The notes beneath the pieces were generated by a model that saw nothing but the letters and a program-made list of their open reading frames with translations, was not told the origin of the DNA and searched no databases. The translations under genes and the position numbers were made by a program. This document shows, one piece after another, positions 34,066 through 40,560 of a stretch of DNA of 46,226 nucleotides (its first letter is position 1; each line of letters opens with the position of its first letter). The DNA is from a virus: IMG/VR virus record IMGVR_UViG_3300032287_000541, positions 1 through 46,226 of that record, one strand, 5' to 3'.

Positions 34066-34369
34066 TATCGAAATCAGATGGTGTTAGGAAATGAATAGAG
34101 TCGTGGTCAACTACAGTGAACTCAACATTAGGAGTGTTAATCAATGCATTGACCTTTGCTTGTGCAGCACTATGCTTTTGATACACAAGCTCAGTAACCT
34201 TCTTGGTCTCAATGTTAGAGACACGAATGATACAGCATACAGAACTAGGTAGCTCCCATCCTGCAACCTTCCAAGACATGATCTCTTCAAAGGTATGAGG
34301 GATGAAGTGCTCATCCTCTAAGTCTTTGTACTCTTGCCAGTTGTTGGGAAAATAATCTTTCTTAGCCAT
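34058..34369 (-). CDS. Early hypothetical protein (103 aa)
   Basis: 103 residues, ATG at 34369. It starts MAKKDYFPNNWQEYKDLEDE and has a mixed alpha/beta body with two Cys (SVCCIIRVSNIETKKVTELVYQKHSAAQAKV). It ends acidic (PSDFDND). Located in the early region upstream of RNAP, where phages keep host take-over functions. Not recognised. Confidence 0.75.
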   Translation of the reverse strand: MAKKDYFPNNWQEYKDLEDEHFIPHTFEEIMSWKVAGWELPSSVCCIIRVSNIETKKVTELVYQKHSAAQAKVNALINTPNVEFTVVDHDSIHFLTPSDFDND

Positions 34370-34522
34370 TTACCACTCATCGGTTTGTCTGACATTAACT
34401 AATCGCTGGTCTTTGTCAGCAGCTAAATCTAAAGCTGCCCATGCTGCAGCTTCAACACTGGTGGCAAGGACATACCATACACCACCTGATAACGTGACTT
34501 CATACTCACGCATTGGTGCCAT
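34370..34522 (-). CDS. Early small protein (50 aa)
   Basis: 50 residues: MAPMREYEVTLSGGVWYVLA, then TSVEAAAWAALDLAADKDQR. ATG at 34522; the stop abuts the next ATG. The beta-beta-alpha look (YEVTLSGGVWYVLATSVEAAAWAAL) resembles short phage proteins of unknown role. It shares 94 bases with the membrane-protein ORF at 34429-34638 in another frame. This reading looks the more constrained of the two over that stretch. Confidence 0.65.
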   Translation of the reverse strand: MAPMREYEVTLSGGVWYVLATSVEAAAWAALDLAADKDQRLVNVRQTDEW

Positions 34523-34638
34523 AGTTGTTTAACCTCAATGGTAACGGTAATTATGAATGCAACAACAACAGCCAGTGCTGCTGCTAGTTGATATAGGAAT
34601 AATCCTACATCATCAGAAGTTGGAATGGATAGTTTCAT
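34429..34638 (-). CDS. Early single-span membrane protein (69 aa)
   Basis: 69 residues, ATG at 34638 overlapping the upstream stop as ATGA. One clear membrane helix at residues ~12-33 (LFLYQLAAALAVVVAFIITVTI) follows a short polar N-terminus. The C-terminal third overlaps the 50-residue gene out of frame and has no evident structure. A short inner-membrane early protein is plausible. Function unknown. Confidence 0.6.
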   Translation of the reverse strand: MKLSIPTSDDVGLFLYQLAAALAVVVAFIITVTIEVKQLWHQCVSMKSRYQVVYGMSLPPVLKLQHGQL

Positions 34639-34820
34639 GTTCCCTCATTAAGTGCAACATCACAGAAGTAATCAAGCCACTCATTAAGTGCTGACCACTC
34701 ATCACCAGTAAGTACTTTACGTGAATCATCACACAATAGTGAATATTTGAGTGCCTTCATAATGGGCTTGAACTCATCAGGATAGACATCAACCTTGATT
34801 GCAGTGCTGTGTTCAGTCAT
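34635..34820 (-). CDS. Early small protein (61 aa)
   Basis: 61 residues: MTEHSTAIKVDVYPDEFKPI, then ALKYSLLCDDSRKVLTGDEWSALNEWLDYF. ATG overlaps the upstream stop (TGATG) and its own stop overlaps the next ATG. Acidic and helical. It belongs to a run of overlapping tiny early ORFs. Not recognised. Confidence 0.7.
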   Translation of the reverse strand: MTEHSTAIKVDVYPDEFKPIMKALKYSLLCDDSRKVLTGDEWSALNEWLDYFCDVALNEGT

Positions 34821-34978
34821 CAGTTAAACATCTCCTCATTAAGTTTGATCAAGTCTTGATTGATCTTGGTTGCACGATAGTAACGGTTGGTTACTCGGTT
34901 GGCACGTTGGTAGATGGTAGCTGTAGCAAACAACCCAATCATACCAATGACAGCCAGGATGATGTTAGTCTCAGTCAT
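34820..34978 (-). CDS. Early small membrane protein (52 aa)
   Basis: 52 residues: MTETNIILAVIGMIGLFATA, then a basic helix (TIYQRANRVTNRYYRATKIN) and an acidic end. Residues ~5-23 form a membrane helix; N-terminus probably outside, basic tail inside. Start chosen at 34978 because GGAGG lies seven bases upstream. The ATG at 34984 is too close to that site. ATGA overlap with the upstream gene. Confidence 0.68.
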   Translation of the reverse strand: MTETNIILAVIGMIGLFATATIYQRANRVTNRYYRATKINQDLIKLNEEMFN

Positions 34979-35091
34979 TCGCATTCCTCCATCAAGTTAA
35001 TCATATCAAAGAAGTCATCACAAAGATCGGGATCGTCATCAATACGTTCCCATTCCTTGATGACTTGTTGCATATATTCTTCGTCGGTCAT
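34975..35091 (-). CDS. Very acidic early peptide (38 aa)
   Basis: 38 residues: MTDEEYMQQVIKEWERIDDD, then PDLCDDFFDMINLMEECE. About a third of residues are Asp or Glu, a composition often found in early phage inhibitors and DNA mimics. It lies directly after the ArdA-like gene and is coupled to the next gene by ATGA. Function unknown. Confidence 0.62.
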   Translation of the reverse strand: MTDEEYMQQVIKEWERIDDDPDLCDDFFDMINLMEECE

Positions 35092-35093
35092 GA

Positions 35094-35675
35094 TCAGTTG
35101 TTACGAAAGAAGAACGTACCGTTGTTGGTCTCGATGTAGTTGAAGTCATAACGTAGGTTATGATCCCACACATCCTGCCAATCAACAGCACTGAGGACAC
35201 ACTCTGGGATCTCAGCTCCAAGGACATCAATGCACCAGTACTCAGCGAACTCCTTCTCAGCATACGATGAGTAGCTATCGTGGGTATACTCGTATGCCTC
35301 TTCGAAGTCATTAGCACTGGTGATGCCAATGTCATCTAGTTCCTCCATGAACTCAATCGTCTCCTCATGTGTCCACTTCTCACCAAGCATCTCAGTGATC
35401 TTGTCATACAGGTCCTTGTCATCATTACTGAGATCATCATACTCCTGTTCCATAGTGTCAGTGTCAGTGGTCGGTACTACACCCTTAGCATTGAGGAGCT
35501 CTGTGTAGAACTGTACATACATCGCCTTACCATTGTCATAGACATAGCCAGCATCCTTGATCATATCAGTGCGTGTTAGCTCACCGCGATCAATGAGTTC
35601 TTTACGCTCATCGACGAATGCAACAAGTGAATCACCGCGTAGCATAACAGTAGGGATAGGTGTGGTAGTAGACAT
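35094..35675 (-). CDS. ArdA-like anti-restriction protein
   Basis: 193 residues from ATG at 35675 (an upstream TTG at 35714 is less likely). Strongly acidic. The C-terminal part resembles ArdA: ANDFEEAYEYTHDSYSSYAEKEFAEYW, then LGAEIPECVLSAVDWQDVWDHNL and NNGTFFF. ArdA family proteins mimic DNA and block restriction enzymes, mainly type I, and are made early in infection. The N-terminal domains are less canonical. Its presence in the early region and the restriction-methylation pair at 25.6-27.0 kb suggest restriction matters for this phage. Confidence 0.65.
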   Translation of the reverse strand: MSTTTPIPTVMLRGDSLVAFVDERKELIDRGELTRTDMIKDAGYVYDNGKAMYVQFYTELLNAKGVVPTTDTDTMEQEYDDLSNDDKDLYDKITEMLGEKWTHEETIEFMEELDDIGITSANDFEEAYEYTHDSYSSYAEKEFAEYWCIDVLGAEIPECVLSAVDWQDVWDHNLRYDFNYIETNNGTFFFRNN

Positions 35676-35715
35676 AGTGGAAGGCCTCGTGATTGTGAAT
35701 GAAATGTTGGACAAG

Positions 35716-35865
35716 TTACTCAGGACTGCTGATGATATCTACATAAGAACCTGGATACATATCACAGTATGCATCAAACACCATCTCTGCATCTGAGTAA
35801 GTAGGGACATTATCTAAATACTCCCAATTACCATCATCAGTCATGCGTGCAATGTAATAAATCAT
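35716..35865 (-). CDS. Early small acidic protein (49 aa)
   Basis: 49 residues: MIYYIARMTDDGNWEYLDNV, then DAEMVFDAYCDMYPGSYVDI. ATG overlaps the upstream stop (ATGA). Short beta start with aromatic residues, acidic overall. Not recognised; placed just upstream of the ArdA-like gene. Confidence 0.65.
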   Translation of the reverse strand: MIYYIARMTDDGNWEYLDNVPTYSDAEMVFDAYCDMYPGSYVDIISSPE

Positions 35866-36083
35866 TTAGACACAAGCTCATAAAGGTACACATCAACCTG
35901 GTCATTGTTACGGATGAAGTCCTCTACATCAACAAGATCATAGAACGGATCACCATCCTCATCACCATACGGATCAATCAACACATACTCCTCCTCCTCC
36001 TCACCACTAAAGCGTTGGATGAGGTCATAGCTGGTGCATTCCTGCACAGCACTGCGTAACTGGTCAAAGGTAAATGTTGTCAT
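35862..36083 (-). CDS. Early acidic protein (73 aa)
   Basis: 73 residues: MTTFTFDQLRSAVQECTSYD, then a five-Glu run, and PYGDEDGDPFYDLVDVEDFIRNNDQ. Strongly acidic throughout. GGAG lies 6 bases before the ATG. Likely one of several small acidic early proteins, possibly host-protein inhibitors or DNA mimics. Not recognised. Confidence 0.7.
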   Translation of the reverse strand: MTTFTFDQLRSAVQECTSYDLIQRFSGEEEEEYVLIDPYGDEDGDPFYDLVDVEDFIRNNDQVDVYLYELVSK

Positions 36084-36144
36084 TGATCTCCTTAATAGCG
36101 AATGTAGTACCAGTAACTAAAATGATTAACGCAAATGTAAACAT
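36064..36144 (-). CDS. Tiny hydrophobic early peptide (26 aa)
   Basis: 26 residues: MFTFALIILVTGTTFAIKEI then NDNIYL. One membrane-type helix. ATG overlaps the upstream stop as TAATG, and the 3' end overlaps the next gene by 20 bases. Coupling suggests it is translated, but its size makes it uncertain. Confidence 0.45.
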   Translation of the reverse strand: MFTFALIILVTGTTFAIKEINDNIYL

Positions 36145-36296
36145 TAGAACTCAATCTCCTCCAGTGTAGGTGTAGTGTTGACAGCTGGTTTGGTGAAGCT
36201 ACTAACGATCATATCAAGAACTGACATGATCTCATCACCAGTGTTAGCTTTACCAAGAAGACCAGTGGCAATCTTACGGTCAATAGTGATGGTCAT
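36144..36296 (-). CDS. First small early gene (50 aa)
   Basis: 50 residues: MTITIDRKIATGLLGKANTG, then DEIMSVLDMIVSSF and TPTLEEIEF. ATG at 36296 is the first gene after the ~815-base gene-free stretch. The fold looks like a short beta-alpha unit. Function unknown. Confidence 0.65.
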   Translation of the reverse strand: MTITIDRKIATGLLGKANTGDEIMSVLDMIVSSFTKPAVNTTPTLEEIEF

Positions 36297-37111
36297 AGTT
36301 AATAATGCAATGGGACGTGTGCCATGATCTATTATTTAACGTGCATGTGGCTCTGCACACTAACAATAACGTGGTCGTAGTGTCAGGTCGGGTTGCAACC
36401 TATAACACATCGCGGGATCGCTCGCACCGCTAAGTCCGTCTTGTGACGACCATACATATTGAATTGTCGAGGTGCTGGTGAAGAGCGACGGTCACGCCTC
36501 CCTCACCGATGTACCTAAGATACCAGACCCCATAGATCCCCGTAGTTCGCCCTGATACCAAACCACTAAGTTTACCCATCAGTGTTCCTTATCGGTATGC
36601 CTACCGTGCCTGTGCTGTGTGATGCTGTGCGTGAGTGTGAACATGGTGAGTACTGCATAACTGCTGTCTATACGCCTCTACAGGGCGCTGTACATCATGT
36701 ATGCCTCCTACTACCTAATACTTATTACACAGCCCTTCTAGCGCCTTCTAGCGGCCTCTGGTGAGCGTTTAGCTGCATTGCCATGTTGCTATAGGCTATC
36801 GCTACAGATAAATCCATATATGCTGATCCCCTGATATGCATTCGTATCACTGTACTCACCTGCTAACAATTAGTAATACCCTGCTACCCGTTATACTAAT
36901 ACTTATCCCCCAGTACTCCCAGCACTAACAGTTAATAACAGTAATTACTGGATAACACTATAACACAGTACTAACTATTGTTATCACGTGAGCGTCCTTG
37001 ATCGCAAGAGGGGGGCACTGGGGGTGATTACGAGGCCCACTGTCGATATAAGGATTGAGAAATTTATGTTAAAAATTTAAGACCCCCCTTAGCAACCAGT
37101 AGTAACCAGTA
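36297..37111. other. Gene-free stretch at the head of the early region
   Basis: About 815 bases without a convincing ORF. It contains a perfect tandem 10-bp repeat CCTTCTAGCG at 36734-36753. TGTGTTATAG occurs twice on the minus strand (near 36405 and 36960), each an extended -10-like element. A TTATGTTAA / AATTTAAG-CCCCCC block lies at 37064-37088. GC-rich inverted pieces lie near 36400-36440. It probably holds host-RNAP early promoters and perhaps the replication origin. No tRNA fold was found. Confidence 0.5.
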
Positions 37112-37420
37112 TTACCCAGTCTCATCAGTATGCCACGGTGCAGACAGTCGTATCTCAGAGAAGCCCAGTACCTCACTAGCAGCCACTGTAGGGCTTGGTG
37201 GTGTCTCAGTATAGATTGGTGTCACCATATCCGGTGGGGGCTCTTCTAGGGCCTTGTAGGCCTCTATGGCGGTGTCTACGGTGTTAACGGTACGCTCCCA
37301 TATTACCCGTGACTCTATCCACACCAGTGCTGCTAGTAGTAGGTGATCGTACCAACCGATATATCTACGGTAATACCTATACAGGGTACGGAACTCATTT
37401 AACTTTAGGGACTGTTCCAC
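37112..37420 (-). CDS. Hypothetical protein after thyX (102 aa)
   Basis: 102 residues from GTG at 37420, overlapping the thyX stop by 16 bases. The first half is helical and aromatic (FRTLYRYYRRYIGWYDHLLLAALVWIESRVIW), possibly membrane-associated. The second half is Pro/Thr/Glu-rich and likely disordered. The only gene between thyX and the early gene-free stretch. Not recognised; the C-terminal half may not be conserved. Confidence 0.5.
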   Translation of the reverse strand: MEQSLKLNEFRTLYRYYRRYIGWYDHLLLAALVWIESRVIWERTVNTVDTAIEAYKALEEPPPDMVTPIYTETPPSPTVAASEVLGFSEIRLSAPWHTDETG

Positions 37421-38043
37421 ATTGCCTCACATGTACTGGGGAGGTGTTGGTAGAGGAGGTCTTGTATTTGTCCAGCAATAACGGCGTGTTCTTTTTGTGT
37501 ACCATTACTAGTCCTGAGGTCACAATAGTGAAGCCAAGATCTGATGGTACCATTCATGTATAGTCGAGTTGGTGTTGCTAATGGTAACACCTCACGGGCA
37601 CATTCCTTAGCTACGCCACGTGCTATCATGTCTTTATAGATATTATACGCATCACCATACAACTGACCAATACGGTACTCAAACTCATCCCGTATACTTT
37701 GATCTAAATCATCGATACTGTTCTGTCTGTTCTTGATGTCCTGTCTACGGAGCTCTGGTAACTCTGCAGGGATAGGTACCTCAGCGTATCTTTGGGAGAA
37801 CTCCTGAAAGCTAAAGGACCTATGCCGTAGGATTTGTGCTGCTATACTCCTTGTTGTCTCAATAGATACACACATGTTAACCATCTCAAATGGTGACCAA
37901 TGGTTATGAGTAATGAGGTACTTAATTAGTTTAGCACTGGTCTCAGTGTTTGACTGGTTAGAGGGATTACTAACACGTGCCATGTAACTAATAAGTCCTT
38001 CAGCATTAGGTGTGATGTGTACTAGAGATACTTGGTGGGTCAT
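37405..38043 (-). CDS. thyX: FAD-dependent thymidylate synthase
   Basis: 212 residues from ATG at 38043 (the TTG one codon upstream is not needed). ThyX signature RHRSFSFQEFSQRY is complete; VSNPSNQSNTETSAKLIKYLITHNHWSPFEM and LPLATPTRLYMNGTIRSWLHYCDLR also match. It converts dUMP to dTMP using FAD and methylene-tetrahydrofolate. It stands apart from the RNR/MazG group, at the presumed left end of the genome, so it should be expressed very early. Flanked on both sides by repeat- and hairpin-rich gene-free DNA. Confidence 0.97.
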   Translation of the reverse strand: MTHQVSLVHITPNAEGLISYMARVSNPSNQSNTETSAKLIKYLITHNHWSPFEMVNMCVSIETTRSIAAQILRHRSFSFQEFSQRYAEVPIPAELPELRRQDIKNRQNSIDDLDQSIRDEFEYRIGQLYGDAYNIYKDMIARGVAKECAREVLPLATPTRLYMNGTIRSWLHYCDLRTSNGTQKEHAVIAGQIQDLLYQHLPSTCEAMWNSP

Positions 38044-38317
38044 CAATTAGTGGAGGTAATGGGAGAGTTAATAACAGTAGTAACAGTAATAAGAACCTCG
38101 CTACGCTCGGTTACTTATACACTATTCACAGTATTAACTTAGTAATAGTGTGGGTTAGTGGAATGTTTGTGTCTTTTGGTTATACAGTACTTACAGTAAT
38201 AACCGCCTACGGCGTGTTATACAGTAAAGAAAATTTAACCCCCTCTAGAATGACTTATGTTAACTTCCCCAAGGTTAACTGTCTAGAGAGTAATAGTAAC
38301 TGGTGGACGTAGATAAA
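38044..38317. other. Gene-free stretch between terminase and thyX with hairpins and short repeats
   Basis: Contains four or more copies of ACAGTAATAA/CAGTANTAAC-like words. Hairpins lie at 38089-38118 and 38199-38220 (ATAAC-CGCC-TAC-GGCG-T-GTTAT). A nested inverted repeat at 38243-38288 has CTCTAGA ... TCTAGAG outside and GTTAAC ... GTTAAC inside. An AATTTAA-CCCCC block with TTATGTTAA nearby repeats a pattern also seen near 37064-37088. In T7-like phages the physical genome ends lie between terminase and the early genes, so this is the best candidate for the packaging/terminal-repeat region. Confidence 0.5.
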
Positions 38318-38353
38318 GAGGAAGATGTGTCTTATTAAAGACATGTCTTCCTC
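38318..38353 (-). terminator. Hairpin terminator downstream of the large terminase
   Basis: GAGGAAGA and TCTTCCTC arms (8 bp), a 2x2 internal loop, a further 6-bp stem and a TAAT loop, followed by TTTATCT on the minus strand. It is about 80 bases after the terminase stop, at the end of the late transcript. A second weaker CCACCC/GGGTGG stem lies at 38371-38400. Confidence 0.75.
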
Positions 38354-38432
38354 CCTTTGGCAAATGTGATCCACCCTTCACATCTGCCTATACGGGTGGG
38401 ATCTCAAAAGCCATTGCACTGTAAAGGTTTTA

Positions 38433-40241
38433 TCAATTAACCCAAGTTGGTACACCTTTGGTTGTTTTCTTACCTCTTGCTTGTCTACGTTGTTCTAAGT
38501 TAAACCCCAACACCAAATGGTTGGTAGCAGCTTGTGGGTCATCCATGAATGTCTCTAGGATGTCATTCCAGTCTTCTTGTTTACGCTGTTTAACTGCTTC
38601 ATATGCACTAATACCCATTGCATCTGTGAAGTACTTAACACCTTGTGCTAGTGAGTCTAATCTGTCGTCATGTTTAACTGCACCTTTTTCACGACACATC
38701 CTACTCATTTGGTAGAACAGCATATACAGTAGTCTCTCCTCTGGTGCTGCATCCTTGTTGGAGTTATAGTCCCACTCTACAACAGCTCTATCAACAATTA
38801 ACTTATGTTGATTCATAACAGGTTCTAATGCATCAATAATACGATCTTCTTTACGTACATTAGCTCGTACCTCTTCTACATCAATAGCTTGTTTGGTCTG
38901 TTGTAGGTGCTTCTTGAATAGTTCTGCTACAATACCATCACCAAAGTTAGTCTCAATGAGTAGTTTGGTAACATTGTACTTCTTACACCCTCTCAGGATG
39001 TCAAGAAGTGTAGCATCACTATAACCATCCCGATACGCTCTTACTTCGTGAACATAGAGGAAGCCATTCTTTTGTGAGATGTATGTAGCTGCCGTCTCGT
39101 CACTACCACGACCACTAGGGTCCACAGAGCATATAGTTTCACTGTATGGTCCCCAGTCACCTTGTAGTTGCATGGGACTGTAGAAGTAATCCCCAGGTAA
39201 TCCAACTGTCGGTAGATCCTTTAGCATGTTACGTGGATCACTACACCACACCACAGCATCAGGTGCTTGAGTGGGGTTAACAGACGTTACTACTAAATCG
39301 CTAAATTTGAGTGGGAACTTTTCTGCATCACTAAGTGCCGTATCTAATTGGAATTGTAACATGAAGTTACTACGACCCATAGCAGCTTCACGTTCTACTA
39401 GATCTTCATCAGTAAAGCGATCTGGGTCTGTTGGTGTCCATTCATCTGCACCCATCTCAATGTCTTCCATGATCTGTGGAGCAAGGAGGCTTTCATATTG
39501 AGATAGTTTATCTTTGCGTGGATAACGTGATGGCCACACAAAGGGACGGTAATTACGTTCTGCTAACTTACGGTAGACAGTAAAGGTAGTCTGTGGTGTA
39601 CCGAGGTACATAATCCTACTGTCTTTCTTTGGTGTAAGGATGGATTCAGCCTCCGTACAAAGTTGTAGTAGCTTCTCTCGCATCAGTTCTGTCATTGAGT
39701 TACCTGGAACCTCAACGTCATCAAGAATCATCAGGTCAGCACGGCTACCTGTTAGTTGACCTGTGATGCCTACACTCTTCACGGATGGTGCTTGGTGTGG
39801 GCTACAGTTAACATCAAAGCTAATACGTGACCATCGTGCTTCATCCGACTTAGGTCTTAGATGACAAAGCCACGGTGTCTCAATAATTAACTTCTGTAGG
39901 AAGATGGACATGTTATCAGCACGTTCTTTTGAGGCACTAATAATCATGATCTTCTTTTCTGCATCATTGAAGAGTGTCCACAACACAAACGCTCCAGTAA
40001 TCCAGCTCTTACCGACTCCTCGGAAGGCTTGGATCTGTAGTCGCTTAGGACCATGTTGTAGATAATCAGCAATAGCGTACTGTGCTCTCGTTGGAGAAGG
40101 AAGGTCAAGCTGATTCCATAGTGCTTGAAGGAAGAGCTTAAAATCACCTCTAAGGGCTGTTAAAGTGTCCATATAGGGAAACATACTGTGGTGGGAAGAG
40201 AGGCACCTTGTAGGGGCTTCTAGGTACCTCTCATGGGGCAT
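38433..40241 (-). CDS. 19: Terminase large subunit (DNA maturase B)
   Basis: Up to 602 residues. ATPase motifs: AFRGVGKSWITG (Walker A, 73-80) and DLMILDDVEVPG (Walker B, 170-175). Nuclease motifs are SVDPSGRGSDETA (Asp374) and HDDRLDSLAQG. It cuts concatemers and drives DNA into the procapsid. Family members usually begin at the residues aligned with MDTLTALRGDFKLF, so the ATG at 40172 (579 aa) may be the real start. Neither ATG has a convincing ribosome site. It is the last late gene before the terminator. Confidence 0.97.
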   Translation of the reverse strand: MPHERYLEAPTRCLSSHHSMFPYMDTLTALRGDFKLFLQALWNQLDLPSPTRAQYAIADYLQHGPKRLQIQAFRGVGKSWITGAFVLWTLFNDAEKKIMIISASKERADNMSIFLQKLIIETPWLCHLRPKSDEARWSRISFDVNCSPHQAPSVKSVGITGQLTGSRADLMILDDVEVPGNSMTELMREKLLQLCTEAESILTPKKDSRIMYLGTPQTTFTVYRKLAERNYRPFVWPSRYPRKDKLSQYESLLAPQIMEDIEMGADEWTPTDPDRFTDEDLVEREAAMGRSNFMLQFQLDTALSDAEKFPLKFSDLVVTSVNPTQAPDAVVWCSDPRNMLKDLPTVGLPGDYFYSPMQLQGDWGPYSETICSVDPSGRGSDETAATYISQKNGFLYVHEVRAYRDGYSDATLLDILRGCKKYNVTKLLIETNFGDGIVAELFKKHLQQTKQAIDVEEVRANVRKEDRIIDALEPVMNQHKLIVDRAVVEWDYNSNKDAAPEERLLYMLFYQMSRMCREKGAVKHDDRLDSLAQGVKYFTDAMGISAYEAVKQRKQEDWNDILETFMDDPQAATNHLVLGFNLEQRRQARGKKTTKGVPTWVN

Positions 40242-40242
40242 T

Positions 40243-40264
40243 AGTGTGCGCTAGCACGCACTAG
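40243..40264 (-). promoter_or_regulatory. 22-base imperfect palindrome at the terminase start
   Basis: TAGTGCGTGCTAGCGCACACTA on the minus strand folds into a hairpin with one mismatch and one G-U pair. It spans the stop codon of the upstream 98-residue gene and ends just before the first terminase ATG. It might block that ATG, favouring the internal start, or act as an RNA cleavage site. Confidence 0.45.
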
Positions 40265-40557
40265 TCAGCCATCTTCATTCTTATGTTACCGAAGATGTTG
40301 GTAAGACGTTCTGTTTCACCAATACGCATGTTATTAGCACGTAGCCGTTGTTGAGGGTCATCAGGCCTAATACGCATCTCTGGATCATACGGCATGTTCA
40401 TCATGATCTTACCGTAATTGAGAGCAGCATTCTTAGATGGAGTAAACCCACGACTAGCCATTGCACTAGTTACTGGATCCTTACCAATAGCATATGCAAT
40501 CTTGATTTTACGAATCAGTTCTAGTAGTGGATTAGTTTCTTGTTCCTTTTTCTCCAT
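40261..40557 (-). CDS. Hypothetical protein upstream of the large terminase (98 aa)
   Basis: 98 residues: MEKKEQETNPLLELIRKIKI, then YDPEMRIRPDDPQQRLRANN and RLTNIFGNIRMKMAD. Helical and Met-rich. Immediately before the large terminase, a place sometimes used for a packaging accessory protein, but the small terminase candidate is at 43413-43667. Not recognised. Confidence 0.7.
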   Translation of the reverse strand: MEKKEQETNPLLELIRKIKIAYAIGKDPVTSAMASRGFTPSKNAALNYGKIMMNMPYDPEMRIRPDDPQQRLRANNMRIGETERLTNIFGNIRMKMAD

Positions 40558-40560
40558 ATA

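Noticed and set aside
36380-36600. Possible tRNA or structured RNA (GTTCGCC-like T-loop, GC-rich arms)
   Set aside because: I could not assemble an acceptor stem, anticodon arm and T-arm with correct spacing on either strand.
36582-36764. 60-codon plus-strand ORF in the early gene-free region
   Set aside because: All real genes are on the minus strand; no ribosome site and no recognisable protein pattern.
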